Assembly: GCA_963786945.1 (NCBI GenBank)
Contig: CAWBAO010000003.1
Coordinates: 868,001 to 932,000, forward strand
Direction of reading: 5' to 3'
Source of the DNA: JADKCZ01 sp963786945
Lineage (GTDB): Bacteria > Myxococcota > Myxococcia > Myxococcales > Anaeromyxobacteraceae
DNA length: 64,000 nucleotides
Shown here one piece after another: positions 48,007 to 56,278 of this stretch (the first letter of the stretch is position 1; the number at the start of each line of letters is the position of its first letter). Below the pieces are notes generated by a model. That model made no database searches, was not told where the DNA came from, and saw only the letters and a program-made list of their open reading frames with translations. The translations under genes and the position numbers were made by a program.

Positions 48007-49196
48007 GCGGCGGCGGGCCGCTGCCGCTGGCCGGCCTGCGCGTGCTCGACCTCTCCCGGCTCCTCCCCGGGCCCTACGCCTCGCTGGTGCTGGCCGACCT
48101 CGGCGCCGACGTCGTCAAGGTGGAGGATCGCGGCGGCGGCGACTACCTGCGCTGGTGGCCGCCGCTGGCCGGCGAGCAGTCGGGGGCCTTCCACGCCCTC
48201 AACCGGAACAAGCGGAGCCTGGCGGTCGACCTGAAGGCGCCGGGAGGGCCCGAGGTGCTGAAGCGGCTGGCGGCCCGGGCCGACGTGGTGCTGGAGTCGT
48301 TCCGCCCCGGCGTGATGGACCGGCTCGGCGTCGGCTGGGAGGCGCTGCGCGCGGCCAACCCGCGGCTGGTGCTCTGCTCCATCAGCGGCTACGGCCAGGA
48401 GGGGCCTTACCGGGCGCTGGCCGGCCACGACCTCGACTACTGCGCCATCGCCGGCGCGCTGGCCGTCAACGGCCCGGCCGAGCGGCCGGTGCCGATCGGC
48501 GTCCAGGTGGCCGACCTGTGCGGCGGCGCCTGGCCGGCGGTGGCCGGCATCCTGGCGGCGCTGCTGCGCCGGGGCACCACCGGCCTGGGCGCGCACGTCG
48601 ACATCGCCATGGCCGACGGCGTCGCCTCCATGCTGGCCATGCCGCAGGCCATGGCCGACGCCCGCGGCACGCCGCTGCGGCGCGAGGGCGAGCAGCTCAA
48701 CGGCGGGGCCGCCTGCTACCGGGTCTACCGGACCGCCGACGGCCGCCACGTGGCGCTGGGCGCGCTCGAGCCGCAGTTCTTCGCCCGCTTCTGCGCCGCC
48801 GCCGGCGTCCCCGAGCTGGCCGACCGGCAGTACGATGACGGCGGGCGCGGGCCGGTCGAGGCGCTGACCGCCCTCTTCGCCACCCGGAGCCGCGACGAGT
48901 GGACCCGCCTCGGCCACGAGCACGACTGCTGCCTGGCGCCCGTGCTCGGCGGCGACGAGCCGCGGTCAGATCCCCAGCTCCAGGCCCGCGGGGTCTTCCT
49001 CGAGGTGGAGACGCCGTGGGAGGGGAAGGCCATGCCGTCGCTGGCCACCCCGGTGCGGCTGGCCGGGGTGGTGGCGCCGCGCCGGCCGGCGCCGCGGCTG
49101 GGCGCCGACACCGACGCCGTGCTGCGCGAGGCCGGCTTCTCCGACGGCGAGGTGGGCGCGCTGCGGGCCGCCGGCGTGGTGGGCGCCGCGGGCTGA
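48003..49196 (+). CDS. Family III CoA-transferase / alpha-methylacyl-CoA racemase-like (CaiB/BaiF)
   Basis: A 397-residue member of the CaiB-BaiF family. The N-terminal signature PLAGLRVLDLSRLLPGPYAS and LADLGADVVKVED, RNKRSLAVDLKAP, ADVVLESFRPGVMDRLG and the catalytic-aspartate region GHDLDYCAIAG (D143) are all present, as is VHVDIAMADGV-like AHVDIAMADG. The GHD-Y pattern is closer to alpha-methylacyl-CoA racemases than to formyl-CoA transferases. It would move CoA between carboxylic acids or epimerise branched acyl-CoAs, possibly feeding beta-oxidation. It starts with GTG overlapping the DUF4230 gene. Confidence 0.88.
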   Translation: MSGGGPLPLAGLRVLDLSRLLPGPYASLVLADLGADVVKVEDRGGGDYLRWWPPLAGEQSGAFHALNRNKRSLAVDLKAPGGPEVLKRLAARADVVLESFRPGVMDRLGVGWEALRAANPRLVLCSISGYGQEGPYRALAGHDLDYCAIAGALAVNGPAERPVPIGVQVADLCGGAWPAVAGILAALLRRGTTGLGAHVDIAMADGVASMLAMPQAMADARGTPLRREGEQLNGGAACYRVYRTADGRHVALGALEPQFFARFCAAAGVPELADRQYDDGGRGPVEALTALFATRSRDEWTRLGHEHDCCLAPVLGGDEPRSDPQLQARGVFLEVETPWEGKAMPSLATPVRLAGVVAPRRPAPRLGADTDAVLREAGFSDGEVGALRAAGVVGAAG

Positions 49197-49235
49197 GCCG
49201 GGGGCTGGAGGGCCCGGCAGGGCGCGAGCGCGCCG

Positions 49236-49658
49236 CTACTCCCCGATGATCTTCACCAGCACCCGCTTGGTGCGGCGGCCGTCGAACTCGCCGTAGAAGA
49301 TCTGCTCCCAGGGGCCGAAGTCGAGGGCCCCGTCGGTGACCGCCACCACCACCTCGCGCCCCATGACCTGCCGCTTCAGGTGCGCGTCGGCGTTGTCCTC
49401 GCCGGTGGCGTTGTGCCGGTAGGTCTCCTGGCTGGCGTCGAACGGGGCCAGCCGCTCCAGCCAGGCCCCGAAGTCGCGGTGCAGCCCGGGCTCGTCGTCG
49501 TTGATGAACACCGAGGCGGTGATGTGCATGGAGTTCACCAGGCAGAGCCCCTCGCGGACCCCGCTCTGGCGCAGCACCGCCTCCACCTGCGAGGTGATGT
49601 TGACGAAGCCGACCCGCTCCGGGGTCTTCATGTTGAGGGTCCAGCGAAACGTCTTCAT
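49236..49658 (-). CDS. YjbQ/UPF0047 family protein
   Basis: A 140-residue protein of the YjbQ family. Visible signatures are the histidine segment LVNSMHITASVFINDDEPGL, DFGAWLERLAPF, YRHNATGEDNADAHLKRQVM with the conserved HN..G..NADAHLK motif, and GPWEQIFYGEFDG. Some homologues have thiamin phosphate synthase-like side activity; the real role is unsettled. The ATG at 49658 has GGGAGG upstream. It is convergent with the CoA-transferase. Confidence 0.93.
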   Translation of the reverse strand: MKTFRWTLNMKTPERVGFVNITSQVEAVLRQSGVREGLCLVNSMHITASVFINDDEPGLHRDFGAWLERLAPFDASQETYRHNATGEDNADAHLKRQVMGREVVVAVTDGALDFGPWEQIFYGEFDGRRTKRVLVKIIGE

Positions 49659-49795
49659 GGCGCCTCCCGCGGCGGCATCATAGGGCCAGGGCAGGAGCCG
49701 GACGCCATGGCCACGCCGCGCCCAGGGGACGCCGCGAGGAGGAAGCCGCCCGCCCGTGCCAGGCGGCTTGCGCTCGACGAGGTGCCCGGCGCCGC

Positions 49796-50017
49796 CTACG
49801 CCAGGTGGTGGTTCTCCAGCTGGTCGAGCGGCACCTCGAGCATCCGGCCGTTGGGCAGGAGCTGGAGCGCCACCGGCTTGCCCTGGACGACGAGCTTGTA
49901 ACGCTCGCAGTTCTGGAAGGCGCCCTGGCAGAAGAAGGCCTGCCAGACCTTGAGCGAGGACTTCACCGAGAACGCCTTGAAGAGGGGGCAGGCTTCGATG
50001 CGCGGACAATCGGCCAT
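49796..50017 (-). CDS. Small four-cysteine protein
   Basis: A 73-residue protein starting at the ATG at 50017 (GGAGAT site). Cysteines at 4, 10, 30 and 37 are arranged as CPRIEACPLF and FFCQGAFQNCERYKL. This C-x5-C-P plus C-x6-C-x-R-Y pattern recurs in small deltaproteobacterial proteins and in domains attached to signalling proteins, and could bind a metal or Fe-S cluster. The C-terminus (LLPNGRMLEVPLDQLENH) is charged. It stands alone; the function is unknown. Confidence 0.7.
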   Translation of the reverse strand: MADCPRIEACPLFKAFSVKSSLKVWQAFFCQGAFQNCERYKLVVQGKPVALQLLPNGRMLEVPLDQLENHHLA

Positions 50018-50163
50018 GTCGGATCTCCGTCGCCCAGTGGTGAGCGGCAGGCCCTCGGCCTCCGCGCCCACCGTCACGTCGACGACCCGTCCATGGTAGG
50101 TGCCCGGCCGCGGGCCGCGAGTTCCCGTCCATGCGGCCGAACGTCGCGGTGGGTGCCCCTCGC

Positions 50164-50313
50164 TCAGCCCCGCACCTCGATCTCGCTCTTCACGCCGTCC
50201 ATGGTGAGGACGCCCTCCGCGAAGGAGAGCGCGACGCCATGGTGCGCCGCGCCGATGCGCGGCTCGGCGCCGAGCCGCTGCCGGACCGCCTCCACCACCC
50301 GGGCCGGGCTCAC
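50164..50313 (-). CDS. Short BON-like protein coupled to the hibernation-factor gene
   Basis: A 49-residue frame starting with a GTG at 50313 that overlaps the stop of the upstream gene (GTGA). The text PARVVEAVRQRLGAEPRI and GVALSFAEGVLTMDGVKSEI matches the first half of a BON domain (helix, then a strand ending in a V-T-L-x-G-like motif), ending early after EIEVRG. It may be a genuine half-size BON peptide or a domain cut by a frameshift; I find no clear continuation in the other frames. BON domains bind phospholipid or peptidoglycan. The good start overlap argues that it is translated. Confidence 0.5.
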   Translation of the reverse strand: MSPARVVEAVRQRLGAEPRIGAAHHGVALSFAEGVLTMDGVKSEIEVRG

Positions 50314-50924
50314 GTCGTCCCCGCGCCCGCCGGGACGAGGCGGGCCTTGGCGCCGACCCGCCTCCCCCGCGCCGGGCGCAGCGGGGTCACGGTGGAGGCC
50401 TGCGGCCCTTCCTCACCGGCCTCCTCGACGAAGCGGACCTCGCTCCCGACGGCCAGGCGCTTGAAGCCGCCGCGCAGGACGCTGTGCTCGTTGAAGTAGA
50501 TCTCGCGACCGTCGGGCGTCTGCAGGAACCCGTAGCCACCCTCCGGATCGATGCGCGCCACCGCCGCGAGCGCCGGCGGCGCGTGCGCCTTCACCCGGGC
50601 ATCGAGCCGCCGGACGTGGTCCTGGAGCCGGCGCCGGGCCTCGCGGAAGGCCACCTTCACCGCCGCGTACAGGTCGGCGTGCTCCCTGGACTTGGGCGGG
50701 GCGCGACCCACCACGAGCTGGCCACCCGGCACCGAGAGCTCGATCCGCACCCGGTAGGCCGAGCCGCTCTGGCGGTGGTGGCGGCTGGGCTCCTCGAGGG
50801 TGACGGCGCAGCCGGTGATGCGGCCGTAGAGCTTCTCGAGGCGATCCACCTCGGCGCGAACCTCCTCGGCCAGGACCTCGGACGGACGGACGTGGTGCCA
50901 CTTCAGCTGGAGGGGCTTCTGCAT
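50310..50924 (-). CDS. HPF/RaiA-type ribosome hibernation domain fused to a cold-shock domain
   Basis: A 204-residue fusion starting at the ATG at 50924, with a near-perfect Shine-Dalgarno AGGAGGT. Residues about 1-110 match the HPF/RaiA ribosome-binding domain (VDRLEKLYGRITGCAVTLEE, YRVRIELSVPGGQLVVGR, ADLYAAVKVAFREARRRL). Residues about 135-195 match a CspA-like nucleic-acid-binding fold (VARIDPEGGYGFLQTPDGRE, IYFNEHSVL, GSEVRFVEEAGEEGPQA). It probably inactivates ribosomes under stress and contacts RNA through the cold-shock part. The start of a 49-residue BON-like gene overlaps its stop. An inverted repeat lies in its promoter region. Confidence 0.85.
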   Translation of the reverse strand: MQKPLQLKWHHVRPSEVLAEEVRAEVDRLEKLYGRITGCAVTLEEPSRHHRQSGSAYRVRIELSVPGGQLVVGRAPPKSREHADLYAAVKVAFREARRRLQDHVRRLDARVKAHAPPALAAVARIDPEGGYGFLQTPDGREIYFNEHSVLRGGFKRLAVGSEVRFVEEAGEEGPQASTVTPLRPARGRRVGAKARLVPAGAGTT

Positions 50925-50987
50925 GGCTGACCTCCTGTCGCCTGCTCCTGGATTGTGCGCCGGTGGCCCGCCGGGTGGGGAGCCCGG

Positions 50988-51002
50988 TTGGGTGAAACCC
51001 AA
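50988..51002. promoter_or_regulatory. Inverted repeat TTGGGT-GAA-ACCCAA
   Basis: A perfect 6-base inverted repeat with a 3-base centre in the divergent gap between the hibernation-factor gene and the lipoprotein gene, 64 bases upstream of the first and 36 upstream of the second. It could be an operator for either or both; the protein is unknown. Confidence 0.4.
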
Positions 51003-51037
51003 GTGCCCCCGCGACGGCCGCGCCGCGAAGGCGCGTC

Positions 51038-52147
51038 ATGAAGGCGTCGAGGTGCACCATGCGGGTCCGCCCTGCGGTGAGCGCACGATCCGTGGCTCTC
51101 CTCGCGATCCTCCTCGCCGCGTGCGGCGGAGGCGGAGGCGGGGACGGCACGCCGGCCAACCCGGACCTGGAGCGGTACGACCAGGGCTTCTTCTCCATCG
51201 ACAAGCCGCGCGGCTGGACCGTCACCACCGCGGGGTCCTGCGAGACCTTCGCCTTCCTGCTCCAGGACCCGCAGGAGCCGCTGGCGCAGATCTTCTACTT
51301 CGGCACCATCGGCCGCATCTACACCAGCGAGTCGCAGCAGGCGTTCGACGCCTGGTACCTCGCCCAGGGCGGCTACCCGATCCCCTGGAGCGACGCCCCG
51401 GCGGTCGTCCCCTTCACGCCGGCCGAGCTCATGCGCCACTGGCCCGAGATCGCCGACATGCGGGGAGCCACCGCCTTCATGGCCCGGTTCCCCCGGCTCG
51501 AGGAGCTGCAGCTGGTCAGCACCGTGGCGCGCCCGACCATGCTCCCGGGCATCTCCGACACCGCCACCGGCGAGTCGCGCGGGATCTTCCAGGCCGGGTC
51601 GCGGGTCGGCGAAGGCCTGTTCCTGGCGACCGTGGCCGGGCCCGGGCCCACCGGCGCCCTCTTCTGCACCGAGCCCGCGTCGAGCCCGAGCGGCTGCACC
51701 GGCAACGGCCACTTCGTCTGCGGCGTCACCGCGCCCAAGGCCACCTTCCAGGCCAGGCTCGACCTGCTGGTCGCGTCGCTCGACACCTTCACCATCACGC
51801 AGAAGTACGTGAACGACTGCCTGGCGCAGGCGCAGCGCGACTTCGGCGCGGTGGCGGAGGCGGGGCGGACGCTGAGCGAGGCCTCGGACATCCTCTGGGA
51901 CGGCTGGCAGGCGCGCACCCACGCCGAGGACATCTCGGCCGAGAAGTACAGCGATGGCTTCCTCGGGTACGACCGCGTCTACGACCCGTCCACCGGCACC
52001 GTCTACCAGGTGCCGGTCGGCTGGTACGACGCCTACGACGCCGACCGGTCCGGCTACGCCATGAGCGGCCTGCAGCTCCTCCCCGGCGACGCCTCCTGGT
52101 ACGACCTCTGGATGAAGGCGCCGAAGAGCGCCAGCGACATCCACTGA
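51038..52147 (+). CDS. Lipoprotein of unknown function
   Basis: A 369-residue protein with a long n-region and a lipobox LAAC (C29) followed by a glycine run and the start of a globular domain at about residue 45. The mature protein has QGFFSIDKPRGWTVTTAGSC, five cysteines in the mature part that could pair, and Trp/Tyr-rich segments (VGWYDAYDADRSGYAMSG). I do not recognise a family. A second ATG eight codons in is an equally good start. Its 3' end overlaps the tail of the cupin gene on the other strand. Confidence 0.7.
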   Translation: MKASRCTMRVRPAVSARSVALLAILLAACGGGGGGDGTPANPDLERYDQGFFSIDKPRGWTVTTAGSCETFAFLLQDPQEPLAQIFYFGTIGRIYTSESQQAFDAWYLAQGGYPIPWSDAPAVVPFTPAELMRHWPEIADMRGATAFMARFPRLEELQLVSTVARPTMLPGISDTATGESRGIFQAGSRVGEGLFLATVAGPGPTGALFCTEPASSPSGCTGNGHFVCGVTAPKATFQARLDLLVASLDTFTITQKYVNDCLAQAQRDFGAVAEAGRTLSEASDILWDGWQARTHAEDISAEKYSDGFLGYDRVYDPSTGTVYQVPVGWYDAYDADRSGYAMSGLQLLPGDASWYDLWMKAPKSASDIH

Positions 52148-52683
52148 GCGGGGCGGCCGCCCACCCGCGGCGATCCGCGGGGCCGGCCGGTCCTACCGCC
52201 GCCCTGGACCAGCGGCTCGCCCGCGGACAGGGGGTAGAGCGTCAGCCCGTGGGCGGTCCGGATGGCCCGCTTGCCGTGGCGCGGGAAGTCGGCCACCTCG
52301 ACCTCGTGGTGCTCGCCGCCCGAGAGGTAGACGAGGTCCTCGAGCCCGGTGTTGCGCAGGTTGTGGGCCTTGCCCCCGGCGACGAAGCCGGCGAAGTCGC
52401 CGGGACCGACCGGCAGCGCCTCGTCACCCACCTCCAGCGTGCCCTGGCCGGAGAGCACGTACATCCACTCCTCGTCGGCCAGGTGGGCGTGGAAGGCGTA
52501 GGACTCCTTGCCGGGCGGGATGCGGATCAGGTTCACGCCGGCGCGCGAGAGCCCGCAGAGGCGAGAGAGCGTGTACCCGTGGATCTCGGAGCGTGGGTTC
52601 AGGGGATGGCGGAAGGACTGCTCCTGGAGCGCGGCGCGATCGGCGGCGCGGACGAGGACGCGGGGAGCGGCGGGGTCGGTCAT
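52054..52683 (-). CDS. Cupin-domain protein
   Basis: A 209-residue protein. Residues about 45-140 form one cupin barrel with motif 1 as ESYAFHAHLADEEWMYVLSG and motif 2 as VGPGDFAGFVAGGKAHNLRN, so a metal site of two histidines, a glutamate and one more histidine is plausible. The C-terminal 45 residues after LVQGG have no cupin character and lie antisense to the end of the lipoprotein gene. A TAG at 52195-52193 in the neighbouring frame would end the protein at the expected place if one base were missing in the G run just before it. The role of the protein is unknown. Confidence 0.72.
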   Translation of the reverse strand: MTDPAAPRVLVRAADRAALQEQSFRHPLNPRSEIHGYTLSRLCGLSRAGVNLIRIPPGKESYAFHAHLADEEWMYVLSGQGTLEVGDEALPVGPGDFAGFVAGGKAHNLRNTGLEDLVYLSGGEHHEVEVADFPRHGKRAIRTAHGLTLYPLSAGEPLVQGGGRTGRPRGSPRVGGRPAQWMSLALFGAFIQRSYQEASPGRSCRPLMA

Positions 52684-52794
52684 GGTGGGCCTCCCCGTGG
52701 ACGCTAGGCCCGGTGGGCCGGCCCTTCAAGCCGCCGTTCAGGTGAGGCGACTCGCCTCACGGCGAACTCGGGTCACGCCGGCGGGGGCCTCCGC

Positions 52795-53631
52795 TCAGTG
52801 TCCCCACTTCTTCTCGCCGGCCACGATCCGGATCGGCAGCACGTTCTGCGGCAGCGGCAGCGGGCAGGTGGCGTACGGCGTGAAGGCGCAGGGCGGGTTG
52901 TAGGCGCGGTTGAAGTCGAGCACCACCTGGCCGTCCCTCGGCAGCGCCGCCACCAGGAAGCGCCCCGCCCCGTAGGTCTCGCGCGGCGCGGTCCGGTCCT
53001 TGAAGACGAAGAAGAGCTCGTCACCGTCGAGCGTCGGCTCGAGCGCGTACTCCTTGCCGTCCACGGTGAACCAGGCCCTCCCCGGCGCCAGCTGGCGGGT
53101 GGGGATCCCGACCACGCTCGGCACCTCCACCTCCCGCGGCGCCGGGTAGGCCTCCCAGCGCGCCACCAGGCGCCAGCGCGGGTCGACGGGGAAGGTGTCG
53201 ATGCCGGCGAAGCTGCGGCGCTCCGCGCGCTCGGCGTCCCAGACCCGGAGCGCCAGCCTGCCCCCGCGGTCGATCACCTGCGCCGTCCGGCTCCCCGCCG
53301 AGACCCGGTCGGGCCGGCCCTCGCGATCCGACGCCAGCACCCGCGACGTCACCGGCGCACCGCCCAGGGTCCAGCCGTCGCCCGAGGCGGCGGTGAGCGT
53401 CACCTGGCCGCCCGCCAGGGTGAAGGTCCCGGGGAGGCCGGCGATCCGGTTCTCCCCCTCCTTCAGCCAGTGGAGCCCGGAGAGCGCCAGCCAGCCCTGC
53501 GGCCCCTGCAGGCCGGCCAGCCGCTTCGAGTGCCAGTCCCGCCACTCCGCCTCGTAGGCGGCCGGGGACGGCACGGGCGGCACGGCGGCGGCCAGCACCG
53601 CGGCGGCCAGCAGCAGGTCGGTGGCGAGCAT
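52795..53631 (-). CDS. DUF1684-family exported protein
   Basis: A 278-residue protein with a signal peptide (TDLLLAAAVLAAAVPPV) and a DUF1684 domain: WLALSGLHWLKEGENRI near residue 47, RKPRETYGAGRFL-type segment APRETYGAGRFLVAALPRDG, FNRAYNPPCAFTPYATCPLP and the closing QNVLPIRIVAGEK. DUF1684 proteins occur in many proteobacteria and have no assigned reaction; the conserved NPPCAF...CPLP block suggests a metal- or ligand-binding site. It is followed 16 bases later on the same strand side by gluQ coding upstream, so gluQ and this gene probably share a transcript. Confidence 0.82.
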   Translation of the reverse strand: MLATDLLLAAAVLAAAVPPVPSPAAYEAEWRDWHSKRLAGLQGPQGWLALSGLHWLKEGENRIAGLPGTFTLAGGQVTLTAASGDGWTLGGAPVTSRVLASDREGRPDRVSAGSRTAQVIDRGGRLALRVWDAERAERRSFAGIDTFPVDPRWRLVARWEAYPAPREVEVPSVVGIPTRQLAPGRAWFTVDGKEYALEPTLDGDELFFVFKDRTAPRETYGAGRFLVAALPRDGQVVLDFNRAYNPPCAFTPYATCPLPLPQNVLPIRIVAGEKKWGH

Positions 53632-53647
53632 GGCCGGAATCTAGCGC

Positions 53648-54613
53648 TCAGGGCGCCAGCGCCGCCACCGCCTCGGCCGCGAGCCGTGCCGGCCCCCGCG
53701 GCAGCCGATCCCAGGCGAAGCCGGGCACCAGCCCGGCCGCCGTGCAGCGGCTCCCCGCCGGCGCCAGCCCGCAGCTGGCCGCCAGCAGCCCCAGCACCGC
53801 CTCCGGCGCCGCCCCCGCCGCCCGCAGCTCGCCGAGCGAGCGCGCGCCGTGGCGCTTGGCCAGCCGCTCGCCGTCCTCCCCCACCACCAGCGGCACGTGG
53901 GCGAAGCGCGGGGCCGGGAGCCCGAGCGCGGCGTAGAGCAGCAGCTGGCGCGCCGTGGAGGGGAGCAGGTCGTCGCCGCGCACCACCTCGGTGATCCCCA
54001 TGGCGGCGTCGTCCACCACCACCGCCAGCTGGTAGGCGGCGATCCCGTCGGCCCGCATCACCACGAAGTCGCCGGTGGTGGCCGCCACGTCGAAGCCGCA
54101 CCGTCCGTGGACGGCGTCGTCGAAGGCCACCGGGCCCGGCTCCACGCGGAGCCGCCAGGCCGGTGCCCGGGCCGCCCCGCGGCGGGCCGCCTCGGCCGGC
54201 GCCAGCCCGCGGCAGGTGCCCGGGTAGCGCGGCCCCTCCTCGGCCGGCCCGTGGGGCGCCCGGGCGGCCGCGGCCACCTCGGCGCGGGAGCAGAAGCAGG
54301 GATAGGCCAGGCCGGCGTCGCGCAGCCGCCCCAGCGCCGCGCGATGGCGCTCCCCCAGCTCCGACTGGCGGTAGGGCCCGAAGGCGCCCCCCACGTCGGG
54401 CCCCTCGTCCCAGCCGAGCCCGAGCCAGCGCAGCTCGTCGAGGATCCGGGCCTCCAGGCCGGGCCGGACGCGCGGTCGGTCCAGGTCCTCGACCCGCATC
54501 ACCAGCGTCCCCCGGGCCGCCCGGGCCGCCAGCCAGGCCAGCAGCGCGGTGCGGGCGTTCCCGAGGTGGAGGGGGCCGGTGGGGCTCGGGGCGAAGCGAC
54601 CGCGGTACGTCAT
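53648..54613 (-). CDS. gluQ: Glutamyl-Q tRNA(Asp) synthetase
   Basis: A 321-residue truncated glutamyl-tRNA synthetase lacking the anticodon-binding domain, as in E. coli YadB/GluQ (298-308 residues). The HIGH-like motif is GPLHLGNA (16-19), the KMSKS-like motif is GERLAKRHGA, and the zinc ligands are in YPCFCSRAEV and RYPGTCRG. It attaches glutamate to the queuosine of tRNA(Asp). QueF in the same window supplies a step of queuosine synthesis. It is divergent from malQ across 92 bases. Confidence 0.92.
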   Translation of the reverse strand: MTYRGRFAPSPTGPLHLGNARTALLAWLAARAARGTLVMRVEDLDRPRVRPGLEARILDELRWLGLGWDEGPDVGGAFGPYRQSELGERHRAALGRLRDAGLAYPCFCSRAEVAAAARAPHGPAEEGPRYPGTCRGLAPAEAARRGAARAPAWRLRVEPGPVAFDDAVHGRCGFDVAATTGDFVVMRADGIAAYQLAVVVDDAAMGITEVVRGDDLLPSTARQLLLYAALGLPAPRFAHVPLVVGEDGERLAKRHGARSLGELRAAGAAPEAVLGLLAASCGLAPAGSRCTAAGLVPGFAWDRLPRGPARLAAEAVAALAP

Positions 54614-54705
54614 CAGGTCCGGAGCCCCACAGGAGGAGTGGCGTCAGCGCCATCCGACTGATATCCCACGGGTGCTGGGCGCTCAAGCGTCCGTCCCGAG
54701 CCACC

Positions 54706-56269
54706 ATGCCACGCACCGCCGGCGTCCTCATCCCGCTCTTCTCCCTCCGCTCCGCCACCGACTGGGGCGTCGGCGAGATCCCCGACCTCGTCCCCATGGC
54801 CCGCTGGGCCTCGGGCTCGGGGATCGGGGTGATCCAGGTGCTGCCGGTGGCCGAGGCGGCGCGCGGCCAGAACTCCCCGTACGCCGCGCTCTCCGCCTTC
54901 GCCATCGACCCGGTCTACATGGCCATCGACGCCATGGACGACTTCGCCGCGGCCGGCGGCCACGACGCCCTCGCCCCGGCGGACCAGGCGCTGCTGGCCG
55001 AGCTGCGGGCCTCGCCCACGGTCCGCTGGGACCAGGTGCGCGCCCTGAAGACCCGGGCGCTGGAGCTGGCCTTCCAGGCCTTCGTGCAGCAGCAGTGGCA
55101 GCTCAAGACGCGGCGGGCCCGCGAGCTGGAGCGGTTCGCCCGCGAGCAGTCGGCCTGGATCGACGACTACGCCCTCTTCGTCCCCATCCACGACGAGGCC
55201 ATGGGAGGGAAGAGCTGGCTGGACTGGCCGGCGCCCTTGCGCGACCGGGACCCGGGGGCGCTGGCCGACGCCCGGGCCCAGCTCAGCGAGCGGGTGCTCT
55301 TCCGCGTCTGGCTGCAGTGGCTCTGCGACCGCCAGTGGCAGGCGGCGCGGCGTGGCGCCAACGCCGTGGGCGTGGAGCTGGCCGGCGACATCCCCTTCAT
55401 GGTGGCCCCCGACTCGGCCGACGTCTGGGCCCGGCGCCACGACTTCCGGCTCGACGCCCGGGTGGGCGTGCCCCCCGACGCCTTCAGCGCCACCGGCCAG
55501 GACTGGGGGCTGCCGGTCTACCGCTGGGCCGACATGGAGGCGGGGGGCCACGCCTGGATGACGGCGCGCGCCGACCGGATGGCGGACCTCTACGGCCTCT
55601 ACCGCGTCGACCACGTGGTCGGCCTCTACCGCACCTACTTCTTCCCCAACGACGGCGCCGCCGCCCGCCTTCGTCCCCGCCGACGAGCCGGCGCAGATCG
55701 CCAACGGCGAGCGGATGATGGCCCTCTTCTCCCGGCGGGCGCGGGTCATCGCCGAGGACCTGGGCGTGGTCCCCGACTTCATCCGGAAGTCGCTCGATCG
55801 GCTCGCCATCCCCGGGTACCGGGTGCAGCGCTGGGAGCGCGACTGGGAGCTGCCCGGCCAGCCCTTCCGCGATCCGGCCGCCTGGCCGGAGGTCTCGGTG
55901 GCCACCACCGGGACCCACGACACCGACTCGCTGGCCGACTGGTACGACTCGCTCGGCGACGGCGACCGGCGCGCGCTGCTGGCCCTCCCCGGGCTGGCCC
56001 CGCTCCGCGGGCGGGCCCCCGCCCGCTTCGACGACTCGGTCCGCGACGCGCTGCTGGAGCTGCTCTACGGCGCCCGCTCCGACCTGCTGCTCCTGCCCTT
56101 CCAGGACCTCTTCGGCCACCGCGAGCGGATCAACGTGCCCGGCACGGTCAACGACCAGAACTGGACCTACCGGATGCCCACCACGCTCTCGCGGCTGACC
56201 GCCGACCTCGGCGCGCGCCACCGGCTGCAGGGCCTCGCCGAGCGGCACGGGCGGACCGCCCGCCGCTGA
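54706..56269 (+). pseudogene. malQ: 4-alpha-glucanotransferase (amylomaltase), frameshifted
   Basis: A GH77 enzyme that transfers alpha-1,4-glucan segments between maltooligosaccharides or glycogen branches. The first part (GVLIPLFSLRSATDWGVGEI, IQVLPVAEAARGQNSPYAAL, the nucleophile region LYRVDHVVGLYR) runs from 54706 in frame 1; one extra C at about 55664-55666 shifts the frame, and the rest (AFVPADEPAQIANGERMM, VIAEDLGVVPD with the acid-base glutamate, TTGTHDTDSLADWY, INVPGTVNDQNWTYRM) runs to 56269. The restored protein has about 520 residues. It heads a run of plus-strand genes with sixA nine bases downstream. Confidence 0.88.
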
Positions 56270-56278
56270 GGAGCCGGA

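Noticed and set aside
49659..49795. Sigma-54 promoter upstream of the YjbQ gene
   Set aside because: The minus-strand TGGCCCTATGATGCC has the wrong GG-GC spacing by one base.
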